Source: Salvia splendens | Lineage: Eukaryota; Streptophyta; Magnoliopsida; Lamiales; Lamiaceae | NCBI RefSeq assembly: GCF_004379255.2 | Contig: NC_056032.1 | Location: forward strand, 33,651,024-33,715,023 | Length of the DNA stretch: 64,000 nt | Reading direction: 5' to 3' | Part shown: positions 23,430-34,874 of the stretch, in pieces | Layout of the letters: every line of letters begins with the position of its first letter | Position numbering within the stretch: the stretch's first letter is position 1 | The notes under the pieces: generated by a model | Database searches by the model: none | Seen by the model: only the letters and a program-made list of their open reading frames with translations | Told to the model about the DNA's origin: nothing | Program-made: the position numbers and the translations under genes

Positions 23430-23780
23430 CTTATCTCATGAAGGCGAATCTGCCCAAAATTCGGCGACTACTCCAGAAACTTTCCAGCGACGCCGGCGTG
23501 GCGGCTGGACGGCAACAACGGGTGAGGAAGGGAAGCGGGTAAGCGGGTGAGGACGGTGGCTGGACGGCAACAACAAGAGAGATGCCGGAGACTAAGAGGA
23601 AGCGGCAGCGCGGAGGGTGAGGAAGGCACGACGGCACGGCAGCGCGAGACAGGCGGGACGAGCGGCGAGACTATGTGGAAGGAGGACCGACGAGGGAGAA
23701 GGAACGATGCTCTGGCCGGGGAGATTGATTTACGCCGATTAGGTGGGAAGAGAGAGGTGAGAGAGGGATGGAGGCGTGAG
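23430..23780. other. GC-rich segment inside Helitron 1
   Basis: A GC-rich block with repeated GGACGGCAACAAC and GCGGGTGAGG units. The frames in it show no recognisable domain. A counterpart at about 31990-32520 in Helitron 2 suggests an ancestral family component, possibly an old captured exon. Confidence 0.45.
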
Positions 23781-23895
23781 GCGTTGCATTGTAGGGTTTG
23801 GATATTAATTTGTGTATTATTTGGATTTTATTTTAGGCATTTAGTGGGCTTTTAGTGTATTGGATTTTGGAGTATACTTTTGGTTTTAAATAATA

Positions 23896-24108
23896 CTCCC
23901 TCCATCCCAAGATAAGCGACTCACATTCCTTTGTGGGACGTCCCAAGATAAGTGAGTCGTTTCCTTTTTTGGTATCCTCTTTCTTACTTTTTTTAATAAA
24001 CTTTATTAACTCTCCTACTTTATTCACTTTCCACTTTACTAACAAAATCTCATTTCCTTAAATCTCGTGCCGAAAAGTTTGTGCTCACTTATCTTGGGAC
24101 GGAGATAG
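23896..24108. mobile_element. Stowaway-like MITE nested in Helitron 1
   Basis: CTCCCTCCATCCCAAGATAAG after TA and CTTATCTTGGGACGGAGATAG before TA form near-perfect inverted ends. Confidence 0.78.
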
Positions 24109-24898
24109 TAGTAGTGAAAATTATGTAATTGATAATTTTAATTAAATAGAGTTTTAATTTGGATATTGGATTTTATTATTATGTTTTAAGCTAAATTTTA
24201 ATTTAGACTTCTAATTTATTGAAATTTGTACAATATACTATATTTTTAAAATTAAATTTATTTTTATTATGTACTTAAATTATATATAATTAGAATTGAG
24301 TTGACTTTGATTTACTCATATTTCTATATTTTAGACTTCTCAAAAAATTGAATATGTATATATATATATTATCATGTACTGTGACGGGTGGATTTTATTA
24401 TTATGTTTTAAGCTAAATTTTAATTTACACTTCTAATTTATTTGAATTTGTATAATATACTATACTTTTAAAATTAAATTCATTTTTATTAAGTGATTAA
24501 ATTTATAGGGAGTAATTATAATTGAGTTTACTTTGATTTATCATAGTATTTCTATGTTTTTAGATTTCTCAAAAATTGAATATGTATATATATCATATAC
24601 TCCGTTTTATATTCAAATTTTGCTAAATCAAATAATAAAAAAAAATATCAAATAATAATGATAAAAAGTGAGACTTAATTATTGTCAATATCAAATAAAG
24701 AAGAAAATTGCATCACAACAACATATTTTCAATACGAACACAAATTATATTTTCAGGTATGACGTATTCCATAAAACTTGCAAAAAGTATTTTATATATC
24801 TCCAATATCAAATATGCATTTGGCCTTTGGCCATGCATCCTTAGTTGTATGAATGGGAATATCCAGATTCCTAATACGACATCTCCTGAAGTCCTACA

Positions 24899-25258
24899 TT
24901 AGTTGATATTGCCGTTATGCTTAATGTTTTTGGTCTTCTTGCGGTCGCGCTCGGGCTCCTTGAGAGCTTTGATGACTAGCGCGGCGGCGGAGGGAACTAC
25001 AGTTACCTTAGCCTGACGGTTCTGGACGGTAAGCTTAACGGTAACGTGGAGACCCTTCCAGTCCTTGGAAGTCTCCTTGGTGATGTCTTCACCGATCTTC
25101 TTTGGAGAGAGACCAAGGGGACCGATTTTGGGGGCAAGGGAAGAGGCTGCGCCGACTTCTCCTCCGGTCACCCTTACGCAGACGTCGACTACTTGGGAAG
25201 GGTCGAACTTGGGCGGCATTCTGACGACTAGGGTTGATGGAAGAGGATGAAGGGTCAT
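24899..25258 (-). pseudogene. Truncated ribosomal protein uL11/RPL12 gene fragment captured by a Helitron
   Basis: From the internal ATG at 25217-25219 the minus strand reads [17 protein letters not shown] and continues through [33 protein letters not shown] and [15 protein letters not shown], unmistakably cytosolic 60S L12. The similarity stops abruptly about 105 residues in (the plant protein is about 166), where unrelated sequence supplies a stop at 24899-24901. About 40 bp upstream of the ATG also looks like L12 leader and stays in frame. The missing part is most of the C-terminal rRNA-binding domain, so the fragment should not make a working ribosomal protein. The open frame suggests recent capture. 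Plant L12 genes are intronless as far as I recall, so a DNA copy is as likely as a retrocopy. Confidence 0.88.
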
Positions 25259-25483
25259 ACTATTTGATCCTTATTTAGACATCTCTCCCACCATTTGTCA
25301 TTTGTTTTATTCTATTTTACTCCACTCATATTATCAATTAAAATTGTATAAAATCATTTGTCGAATGTTAAAGTTTAATTTAGAGTCGGTTGGGAGGAGT
25401 ATATTTCTCTTTTTTTGTTACTCCTATTTTTTATAATGTTTTTAGGTGTTTATAATATTATAAATACTTATTATAATTAACAA

Positions 25484-26085
25484 GGGGAGTGATCAATGGT
25501 TAACTAATTAACAATCACAAATTAAGACCAAATCTTAATGTCAAAAAAAATTAAAGGGTTCTAATGTCAAAATCATCTCATCAAAATCAATTTTCTCTCA
25601 TCAAAATCATCTCAAAACATTAAATTTACGTAACTCTCTCGATTTAAATTATTTTTTGGCAAAAAATATATCAAATTAAAGATAATTTTATAAGGATTCC
25701 AACGAGATCTCAATTGCATATGTTCCGACGATGTTCGGGTGATGAAATTTGATAAATTATATTTCAATTTTCGTAAATGTTGATAAGCAGATTTTATCAA
25801 TACATACAAAAAAATCTCAATATAGTGTAGGTAAAATATCAATAAAACTGTGTTGATATTTTCTTGTACTCGTGTTGATATTCTCATGTCATATTGTTGA
25901 TATTTGTAATACACTATGTTGATATAAGAAAACACCCACGAAAATTATCATATAATAACATAATGACGATATTACCCTTTTGTTGATATTTTGTCTACTA
26001 TCTATTGAAATTTATGAGCGTTAATCTCATCCACTTATTTCAAAATCCAAGGGTGTAGATTTAGTCTTAATTTTAGATTATGGTG
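25484..26085. repeat. Dispersed repeat, unknown class (copy 2), inside Helitron 1
   Basis: It starts GGGGAGTGATCAATGG and shares atcaaattaaagataatttt..aaggatt..aacgagatctca with copy 1 (about 14520-15098), which is in the opposite orientation. The two ends are not mutually inverted and no protein is encoded. Confidence 0.5.
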
Positions 26086-26425
26086 TTATAAGCATTAGAA
26101 GAGGACCCTTAACACATATTCTTAACCATATACATCATTATATTCTTATTATTCTTTTTTTTAATCTATTAACTTTATAAATTATCTTTATTGTTTGAAA
26201 ATCTTATGTCCCGTGCATAGCACATGTGTTAACAATAGTTTAAGAAAATGTGTAAGTGTTAAATGAGTTAAGTGGAGAGAAAAATAAAATAAAATAAAAT
26301 AAAAAGATAAAAGAAAATAAAGTAAGAGAAAATAGATCTGTTGCTTTTTGTCAGAAAATGAAATGACTCAAGTGGAAAAAATCCAAAAAGGAATATGACT
26401 CAACTACAAAAGGACGGAGGAAGTA

Positions 26426-26650
26426 CTTCCTTCGTCCCCTAAAAATAGGAATTTTGGGGATAACACAAGTTTTTAGTGAATAGTTGGTAAAGTATGATAA
26501 AAAATAGAAACAAAAAGTGATCGAAGTATTATTATTGCACAATAGAATCAGTAAAGTATTATTGCATAATAGGAAAAATTATCAGAAATGAAAGTGGACT
26601 AAATAGACCAAATGAAAATAATAGACTATTGTTTAACGGAGAGGAGAGAG
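26426..26650. mobile_element. Stowaway-like MITE
   Basis: CTTCCTTCGTCCCCTAAAAA after TA, ending CGGAGAGGAGAGAG before TA. It abuts the right end (AGGACGGAGGAAG at about 26411-26423) of another, left-truncated MITE. Confidence 0.65.
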
Positions 26651-26660
26651 TAAAATACTA

Positions 26661-26919
26661 CTCCTTTCGCTCCATAGTAATAGAGGCGTTTCTTTTCAGC
26701 ACACGATTTAAGAAAAATCGTGTTAAGTGAGTTAAGTAAAGGAAGAATAATGTAGGAAAAGAAAAGGTAGAGAGACGAAGAGAGAATAAAGTAGGAGTAA
26801 GAGATAACAAAATAAGTGAGAAGAAATGTTTTGACTTTTACTAAAAAGGATAAATGACTCCATTATTATAGAACGTACTAAAATAGCAAAATTACTCCAC
26901 TACCATAGAACGGAGAGAG
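26661..26919. mobile_element. Stowaway-like MITE, family B
   Basis: CTCCTTTCGCTCCATAGTAA after TA and ACCATAGAACGGAGAGAG before TA. It is a close relative of the intron copy at 18421-18673. Confidence 0.75.
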
Positions 26920-27201
26920 TAATACTCTTATATCCTCAAGCTTAGGTACATAAAAACTGTCCTCGAAACTCGATTTTAATTTTTTTCTACTAACGAATAA
27001 TTTAAGTTTGGAATGGAGTTTAAATTTGACTACCACAAAAACAAAAGTAGAATAAGTCGGGATTGTGGAAAAGAAGATAGAGGCAACTCAAGATCATACA
27101 GGCAACTAAATCTATCAGACCGGTGCAGACCGTAGAAGAAGTAAAAACTCGGAGCAGTAAAAACTGAGCGTCCTAAATAAATTAATTGGTTGATGCATAT
27201 A

Positions 27202-27315
27202 CACGTGTAATTTTGGAAGCATATGCATGCAAATTGATGTGGAAGGACGAAGAGGCAAATGCCTCTACTACTTCCCACCTCCTCTTTCCATTATCAACAC
27301 ATGAACGCCATGCAA
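27202..27315 (+). promoter_or_regulatory. Seed promoter elements of 2S albumin gene 1
   Basis: A CACGTG G-box (27202-27207) and a TGCATGCAAATTGATGTGGA-type module (27224-27245) lie upstream of the ATG, with a second RY element CATGCAA at 27309-27315. RY and G-box elements bind ABI3/FUS3-type B3 factors and bZIPs in seeds (established for napin-type promoters). The same module precedes all three paralogues. Confidence 0.7.
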
Positions 27316-27417
27316 CCCTTCCTACCACTTACAAATACCCCTCATTCCTCCTCCATCTATCACCACCACACACCCACCCATCCACAAAAAAAAAGAAAGT
27401 AATTCTTCATAATCCCA

Positions 27418-27894
27418 ATGGCAACCAAGGCGGCACTTACAGCAGCTCTCCTGATGGCTCTGGTGGCCCTAGCCAGCGCCACGACCTTCACCACCTCGTT
27501 CGAGGAAGAGGGCAACCCTAGGCAGCAGCAGTGCAGGCAGCAGCTGCAGGGAAGGGAGTTCCGCTCGTGCCAACTATACTTCTCGCAGAGGAGCAGCAAC
27601 CCCTACGAGGAGGAGGTAGAGGAGGAAGTCTTGGAGATGAGCACCGGAAGGCAGACACGGCACAGGCAGCCACACCTAAACGAGTGCTGCGAGCAGCTGA
27701 GGGAGATGGACAGACACCAGTGCGGATGCGAGGCCATCAAGCACGCCGTGCAGCAGGCACAGCAGCAGGGAGGAAGGTCCCGCTACCAGACCGGGCAGAG
27801 CGAGAGCGAGCAGATCTACCAGAAGGCACGCTCCCTTCCCCGCATGTGCGGACTGCGCGAGCAGCAATGCCAGTTCCGCGTTGTGCTTGTCTAG
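27418..27894 (+). CDS. 2S albumin seed storage protein, paralogue 1
   Basis: An intronless gene of 158 residues. A hydrophobic signal peptide (ALTAALLMALVALASA) occupies about residues 5-21. A short propeptide follows, then the small subunit with two Cys (QCRQQLQGREFRSC), an acidic linker (EEEVEEEVLEM), and the large subunit with CC, CGC and two further Cys, giving the canonical eight-Cys prolamin-superfamily pattern. It is Gln/Arg-rich and ends FRVVLV. The family is made in developing seeds, cleaved and disulfide-linked in protein storage vacuoles; sesame relatives are known allergens. A polyadenylation-like AATAAA lies at 27971. It is the longest of the three paralogues, mainly in the linker and in the Gln run before the last two Cys. 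Confidence 0.95.
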   Translation: MATKAALTAALLMALVALASATTFTTSFEEEGNPRQQQCRQQLQGREFRSCQLYFSQRSSNPYEEEVEEEVLEMSTGRQTRHRQPHLNECCEQLREMDRHQCGCEAIKHAVQQAQQQGGRSRYQTGQSESEQIYQKARSLPRMCGLREQQCQFRVVLV

Positions 27895-27976
27895 ACACCA
27901 GGCCAACCAAGAGGCCTATCGGCCATCTGAGTTCATAACTTTTGTATGTTTCCGACAAATAAGTATCATCAATAAA

Positions 27977-28750
27977 ATTACACCTCTTTTCAATTACTCC
28001 CTTTTTTTGTCTTGATTAAATTGGTAAACTAATAATTGAAAGATAATGTTTTAATTGAGTTACACAGGTGTAATTATCAAATTATTATCCTCCCTGATAT
28101 GTGTAATTTTGTGTCATACCAAGTATAGATAGATTTCTAGAAGAGATGAAGTTGGAATGATATTTTGAAAAATGAGGTTAGATGAATCACGAGTATTCTG
28201 AAGATGGGAGAGGTACTATGAGAATAAAATAAATGTAATTTTTGGATTTCTATAGTATCTTAAAGTCAGAAAGTGAATAAAAAAATTTCAAATACTAATA
28301 CTATAACATACATCTAATATAATTCCCCATCCCTTATTTAATAAACATAAATTTTAATTATTTAATAAACATAAATTTTAAAGGTCATCTCATAATAGAC
28401 TCGAACCTGTGATCTTCGGTCCAGGCATCAACCACACTTGTGTTGAGATCATGATTCTTAGGTCCAGGCATCAACCACACTTGTGTTGAGATCATGATTC
28501 TTAATTTCTTATTAGTACAAGAAGTCCCGACACTCGAACCCTTAGTCCTTAGATATATGTCTATATTTTTCACTCCCCTTAGATAAATTTGCATCCTACT
28601 ACAGTCTTAATAATTGCTTGCATCCTTGGATATATGTCTATATTTTTCACATATCCCTTAGATAAATTTGCATCCTACTACAGTCTTAATAATTGCTTGC
28701 ATTAATCCAAAATGCGTACAATTATAATTAAACTTTCAGCCTCTTCCTAC
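27977..28750. other. Intergenic region with several tandem duplications
   Basis: No gene is seen. A 43-bp duplication (28418-28460 and 28461-28503, ggtccaggcatcaacc...) and a 77-bp duplication (28547-28623 and 28624-28703, ccttagatatatgtc...) lie next to each other. Two ACTCGAACC motifs resemble a tRNA B-box but no tRNA fold is visible. Confidence 0.6.
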
Positions 28751-28783
28751 GAGCATCCAGCCCGGACTCTGGAACCAAGTCTC

Positions 28784-28903
28784 CTCCACGTCATCATTCT
28801 CCTAAATTTGAGTCTTAAGTCCCCTCCACATCATCATTCTCCTAAATACGAGTCTCAAGTCCCCTCCACGTCATCATTCTCCTAAATTTGAGTCCCAGGC
28901 CAC
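28784..28903. repeat. Three 40-bp tandem repeats in Harbinger left subterminal region
   Basis: Units start at 28784, 28824 and 28864 and share ctccacgtcatcattctcct. Units differ by a few substitutions. Confidence 0.8.
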
Positions 28904-29149
28904 AACTCCTCTAACCATGCAGGCCTCACCTCCTCTAACCCTGCAGGCCCCATCTCAGGCCACAACTATTAAATTGCACTATTCACTACTATAGCATATG
29001 TTACTCGTAAAATAGAATACGTTGAACATTAAAACCAGAAAAATTCATTGTTCAGTCGAAAAAATAATATTACAAATCCTAGAAAAAGAAATTACAAAGT
29101 CCTAGAAATAAAAATAGAAGTCATAAAAATAAAAATAAAAAATGAAAAA

Positions 29150-30145
29150 CTACTTCTTCTTCATTTGTGCGCGAAGGTAGGCGATCATCTCATGGTGCAA
29201 CTCGGGCTCGAACTCCGACATTGTCGAGGTATCCCTCGATGTCGACTCCGTCAGCTGGCCCATCCGCAAGGTAATACTCATATCCGACATAGAGTCGGAT
29301 ATCTTATTCAGAGAAGGATTGGGCGGCGGCGGCATAGTGGGGTAGCTCATAGTAGTTGCCTTCCCCTTCGCTTTCCTCTTTGCCGCTTTTGTTCCCATCG
29401 GACGTCTTTGAGTACCAGGGGATGAGAGTAAGACGTCGTCATCTGTCACGTTGAGGTTGATTGTCGGACCTCATTCGCTCGAAGAGTAGTTTCCGGCGGC
29501 GGAAACTTTGGTTCTCTTCGGCGCCCCACTTGCCGCCGGTTCTGCCCCACCGGTGTACTTCAGGCTCTTCTCGAAAATCTTCCAAACGTCGAAGTACTTG
29601 AATTGCTTCTTCTTGTCAGAGAAAAACTCCGTCCTGGCCTTCTCCACGATATCCATCTCGTTGTGCCCGCTCGGCCACATCCGGACTATGTTATTCCACT
29701 TGCCATTCCACTTGTTCATCTCTTTCTTGACCCAACTCCAATGCTTGCGTAGCTTCACGTAGCTACGCTCGAACAATCCTCTAGGTCGACCAGCGTTGTA
29801 CTTCTGGGCAATCCGCTCCTAGAACACTTTGCCGCTCTGCTGGTTGCCGATGATAGAATCATCGGAGACATCGACGAAGTTCTTGGCCAGCCACAATGTC
29901 TCCTGCGGACTATACTTCTTCGGCCACTCATCATCCGCAGCCGCAGCCTTGCCCTTGCCCCCCCCTTCAGCGGGCTCCATATCACTGATATCGTACTCAT
30001 TAGTGCTAATTAGCGATGGTATTTCCATGTTGGAAGCCACCCCCGGACTAGGCGTTGCATTTGGGTTGGGCGATGCCGGCACATACCAGTTGTTGGCGTT
30101 GATGAACTCGTTCTTCTGTCGTTCGTCGCTGTTAAACCACTCCAT
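29150..30145 (-). pseudogene. Harbinger Myb/NAM-associated accessory protein with two nonsense codons
   Basis: One minus-strand frame runs from ATG 30143-30145 (MEWFNSDERQKNEFINANNW) to the stop at 29150-29152, about 331 codons. A TAG at 29819-29821 sits where the family has Trp, between SGKVF and ERIAQKYN, and a TGA at 29471-29473 lies after YSSSE. Between the stops are the Myb-like helix region (FERSYVKLRKHWSWVKKEMN) and the DVWKIFEKSLKY motif. The C-terminal part has the basic RPMGTKAAKRKAKGK segment typical of these proteins. No frameshift is needed, so inactivation is by point mutation. Confidence 0.8.
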
Positions 30146-30442
30146 AGTAGCCACAAATATTGAAATAAGAGGATTGAAATGGAGAAAGTGTTGGAAGAAT
30201 GTTGAAGAAATAGAGTAAAAATAGGCAAAAAAATAAAAATAAAAAAATTTGGGGCTTACGGTTCGGCCCGAAACACCTCCAATGCCGGCCGGGACTCGCT
30301 GGGGCATGGCCCGGGCACGACTAAAGCTGGGACGGGACGGAACCTGGGCGCGGCCCCGGCCGCAATTGTCCATGCTCCAACGCGCGGTGACGCGGGGCTG
30401 GACACAAGCGCGGTCCGGCCCGCTGCGTTATTGATGGCCTAA

Positions 30443-31650
30443 TACCTCAAAAACACAGAATAAATAGAAGTGCAATTCACTGATAATCGTCAGGAAGTTG
30501 AATTGATTTCTAGGCTTCAGGAAATTCGCAAGAGAGAGTGAAAGTAAATGTTGAGTAGTGGAGTAGCTAGATGAACGATTTTTGTTTATATATTTACTCT
30601 TCAAAATCCCACCAAAAATCTAGGATAGTTCTTAACGGCCCCGAAAGGAGTTTCAAAAGGCCAGAAAGCAATTATGGTAGCTAAAAAAGAAGAATTCTCC
30701 TCACTCTAACTGTAGTGTGTGTTTCTCTATCGGTTTTGATCAATCAATGAATGTAGATCTTGAGGTTCCATTTTATATCTTGTAATCCTTGGAAATAATA
30801 GTCATTCTCTCGTTTGTCTGTATATGTAGATCTTTGGATTGAACAATGTAAACACCGTGCGCATTGTTCATTTTCTTGTCTTCGAGTTCATAATTCAACA
30901 AGTGTAGAGTGAAAGACACAAAAATGTGAGGAGGGCATCGTGGGATACTTGCCAAACAGGTTATTAGCATGCAAAATATGACCGATAGCAAAATTGGTGA
31001 AAACTCACAAAAATAGTGAAATCACGTGGTTTAAGACAAGTCATGATATGTGTTACATGGCCTAACTTTGAAACCGAATCGAGTGGTATACATATTTCAC
31101 TAAGTTAGTAAACACTATCCTCCGCCGTTTCACGAAAATCGAACGCGTCCTAAGCTTTCTTGTTTCAAAGATTGGCTAATCCTTGAAGACGAGTAAGGTG
31201 AAAGAATGGCTAATCATGGAAACATATAGATTAAGATGGATGTGTGTGAGTTATACCTGAAACAGTGGTAGGTGTCAGTGAGTCCAACCACAAACAGGAA
31301 TGGTCACAAAAGTAGCAAAACGACATAAGAAGGAAGTAACCCGCTAGTAAACAAGAACATGGTAATATAGTTAGGTGAATCACTTTAGATACAATAAACT
31401 TAATACTAAGAAAACTTGATTTCAAAACTATGCCAAATGGTAGATTACTAGATGTATATGTATCACGCATTTAAAACTTATTTACAAGTGATAACTGATA
31501 AATTACTTCACAAACACAATTCTTTTCAACGTGAATAGACCTTTCAATATACTCCCTAAATCTTAAATATTGAGTCCAGCACTATCCATTCCTTATATAT
31601 TCCTTAAATAAAAATATTGTCTATGACAATATTGTGTATAGCATAAAGAC
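30443..31650. other. Intergenic stretch, no gene seen
   Basis: Moderately AT-rich. No conserved frame, RNA gene or clear repeat was found on either strand. Confidence 0.5.
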
Positions 31651-33157
31651 TACTCCCCCTGTCCGCGAATATGCGTCTCATTTCTTTCCGGCACAGATTT
31701 TAAAAAATGTTAAAAAAAATGGGTGAAAGAAAATTAGTGGAATATGAATACCACTTGTATATATCTATCTATCTATCAATATATAAAGTGCCAGTTTTTT
31801 CTACTGCCATGTGGCACACTTTTTGGCGGGAAAGTAATTAATTGGGCAAACAAAAAGGCAAATATTATTGGATAAAAATTGGTCCAATAAAATGCAAAAA
31901 AAATGGCTTCTCCATGAAGTTTAAGACATTTATATAGAAGCACCATTAATTGAATTTGCATTTTGTGGACTGATTTTCAGATTTTTTTATTGCAGCATAG
32001 AAGGGTGCTTGGAATCCGGCGATAGCTCCGACGAGAGGGTGGCAAGGCTGACGGAGACAAGGTGGTGGCGGCAAGGCGGCGGGAAGCTGACGTACAACAA
32101 GTAGACAGTTTAGATTAAAACAATGGGGCATCATTTTAACGTCTTGACATTTCCAACCTTTTATTGAGTATGCATCAAAACGTTTTTCTTGACGGCCAGC
32201 CGGCGTAGAGTAACAACGGCGGCGAGTCCAGCCGCTTAATACGGTGGCGGCAGGGACGACAACAACGGTGATGGCGTCGCGCAGATGACAGAGATGGGCG
32301 GCTGGCGGCGGCTGTCCAAGAGAACTGCCCGTGGACAGCTGTGGGCGGCAGCGGCGGCTGGTCGAGGTCGGCGGGGTAGGTGAAGCATCCCGGCCGCCGG
32401 CGTGAAGTAGGGCGGTGGAGCGGCGGGCAGGCTGCGAGTCGGGGCGATGGTCGTGCCGGTGATTGTGTCTGCGCCGAGGGAGAGATTGAAAAAGTGAGAA
32501 AATTGGAGGCGTTAGTCTTCTGTAGGGTTTGAGGAAATATTAATATTTGTAATATTTGAGCTTTTAATGTATTTTTTTGTAATTTAAAGTTTTTATATTA
32601 TTAATTGATATTCTATTTACTTAAATAAAGTAGGATTTAATTTGATTGTTGGGCTCTACGGCTCTAATCTCTATTATTATGTCTTAAAAGTTAGATAGTT
32701 AGTATTAAATATTTTTAATTTACTCTTTAGTATATTAAAATTGTTTAACAATTACAACAATTTATAAATAGAACTATATTTAAATTTAGTTGAAATTGAG
32801 TTTTCGTTTATATAATAATAACATATATACTAAATATTAATTTAGTCTTTGGTCATCCATCATAAGTTGTTCTAAGCCATTAAAACCTATAGTATTGAAC
32901 ATCAATTTCATGCTTATTATACTAGTAATATTTATTGCAATTCAAGTTTTTTTCTATCGGTCGAGACATTTATGTCTTTCTTATAGTTTGTTACTAAGAT
33001 AGCATTATAATTTTATGAGTTTTTTTAGTATAATTTTATAGAAAATCAAAAACAAATTCACTAAACTTGCATAGCATTATATACTACAAGAAATATTAAA
33101 AAATTAATTGCAAAAAATGATAGTGTTGTGTCGTAAGCATCTTTGTGTAGAATAATA

Positions 33158-33661
33158 CTCTCTCCATCCACGAAAAATAGGGTTATTCCATTTTTATCCA
33201 TCGTTTAGGAAAATGATAATAAATAGTTAAAGTGTATAGAAAGAAAAGGAGGAGAGAGAACTTATCTATTTTATTCTCTCTCTTACTTTTCTTTCTCTTC
33301 ACTCTAACTATTTATTGCTCCCTCCATTTCTTCATAGTTGAGGCAAAACTTTTTGGCACGGAGTTTAAGAAAGGAATGTTGAATATGTTAAATAAATAGA
33401 TAAAAAAGTAAGAGAGGGAAAAAAGTAAGAGAGGGAAAAAAGTAGAGAGAATAAAGTAGAATGTGAATACAGTAGAGAGAATAAAGTAAGAGAGAGTAAA
33501 GTAAAAAAGAGAAAAAAGTTACTATATAGGGAAATGACTCAACTATGAGGGAACTTCCCAAAATGGAAAAATGACTCAACTATTGAGAAACGGAGGGAGT
33601 ATCATTTTTCCAAAACGAGATATAAAAATGGAATAGCCCTATTTTTCGTGGACGGAGGGAG
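33158..33661. mobile_element. Foldback MITE interrupted by a second MITE
   Basis: The outer ends are CTCTCTCCATCCACGAAAAA and the inverse TTTTTCGTGGACGGAGGGAG at TA sites. The body is a long imperfect palindrome (aataaatagttaaagtg against cactctaactatttatt). A second element, 33318-33599, is inserted in its right arm. Confidence 0.75.
33318..33599. mobile_element. Stowaway-like MITE nested in another MITE
   Basis: It starts CTCCCTCCATTTCTTCATAG and ends ATTGAGAAACGGAGGGAG before TA. The left copy of the TA site reads TG, a probable point change. Confidence 0.72.
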
Positions 33662-34547
33662 TAGTAAATAATATTAAATTAATATAAAAATGTTAACAAA
33701 AGTATAATGATTAAAATAATTATAAACGAATTTTAAAAATATAATGATCACAATTGAAGTGTTAAAAATGACAGTGTTGTGTCGTAAGCTTCTTTATAAA
33801 AATAATTATGAACAAAAGTATAATGAATAATGATCACAATTGAAGTGTTAAAAATACTACTCTTAATGTTATGTGTAAACGAATTTTTAAAAAATTTTGA
33901 ACGTCATTTTCTTTGATAATTTTTTGAATTTATACTCTTAATAACATAAGCTTAATGTAGTAACCTTTACTTTTCTTCTCTTATTTTTTTACCTTTTTGG
34001 GCAGATATTTTAATTTTTATTGGGGCCCTTTTTTTTTGGAGGTTTTTATCTATTCTAATTCTAATATATTTTAATTTAATTCTGATATTTTACTTTATTA
34101 TATATTTCAAATTTATTATATTTAAAAAATACATTTTTACTTATATTTTATTTACTTCGGGTTTACTAATAATTCTTTTTTTAGCCGATGTTGGTGAATC
34201 CGTTGAAAGTCCTATTATAATAATTGATGTTGTTCATGATGAACACGATTCATCTATTGTGAGGGAGACTAATTTCATTTCATAAACTTTAAATCGAGAC
34301 GAAGGTATTTTTCATTGATCTTTCTTTTGAATATTACTACTACTAATTACTAATTTTTATGTTTATGTAATTGAGAATGCATATAAGTATACAATTATCA
34401 CAATTTTTTAGAGAATACAATAATGAAATTTCCTACCACGTGTCTTGCATTTCCTAATAACTTCAAAAAGTTTCCTTTAATATTAGTATAGATATATCAT
34501 TTTTATTCATAGTTATAAGACATATAACAATATTTTAATTACTTTTT

Positions 34548-34730
34548 TGTCCGTCTTACAAGAATATGCACTTTCTAATTTTAGAAATTTTTTCTCTATA
34601 TTAAGGTGAGTCTCATTCTCCACTATCAATATTTTAATTACTTTTTCTTTCTACCCCTCTCTTACTTTACCAAGTATGCATTAAAACTCATGTCCAACCA
34701 AAAGTGCATATTATTGTGGGACGGTGGGAG
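34548..34730. mobile_element. Family A MITE, inverted, left end decayed, in Helitron 2
   Basis: The right end TTGTGGGACGGTGGGAG is followed by TA. The interior is the reverse complement of the family A body (cttactttaccaag, aaaactcatgtcc). The left boundary is approximate. Confidence 0.6.
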
Positions 34731-34874
34731 TATTCAATGATATGCTGAATATGAAATGTTTCATTACAGTGGGTTTAGAGAATTACAAATGTTTGTTTGT
34801 TGTTTATTCTGTTTTTAATGGGTTATAATCTTATTAATACTATTTTTTATTAATTTATATTCTGAAAAGAAATA

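Larger units (their letters stand above)
23111..26238. mobile_element. Non-autonomous Helitron 1 with a captured gene fragment
   Basis: The 5' end TCTATACTACTTAAAAGTGG follows A (23110). The 3' end has CCCGTGCATAGCACATG followed by TTAACAATAG and then T, a decayed form of the hairpin and CTAG end of Helitron 2. Both elements share a 5' block with TTTTTGG and GGGAAAGT, a GC-rich gcggcggc-type segment followed by TAGGGTTTG, and a 3' block tgaaaatctt..tgtcccgtgcatagcac. There is no Rep/helicase gene, so it is non-autonomous. It contains a truncated RPL12 copy, one MITE (23896-24108) and copy 2 of the dispersed repeat. Confidence 0.72.
28751..30439 (-). mobile_element. PIF/Harbinger element carrying a broken Myb-like accessory gene
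   Basis: The left end GAGCATCCAGCCCGG starts at 28751 and the right end TTATTGATGGCC at 30439 is a degenerate inverse. TAA follows on the right (30440-30442) and TAC precedes on the left, so the target site is imperfect. A triple 40-bp tandem repeat (ctccacgtcatcattctcct, from 28784, 28824 and 28864) is subterminal. The internal gene is on the minus strand. Confidence 0.6.

Noticed and set aside
23547..23855. 102-codon Arg/Gly-rich frame in Helitron 1
   Set aside because: Its composition follows from the GC-rich repeat block and there is no domain; the matching block in Helitron 2 does not preserve a frame.
30249..30434. GC-rich plus-strand frame at the Harbinger right end
   Set aside because: It coincides with the GC-rich subterminal region typical of these elements and has no domain.
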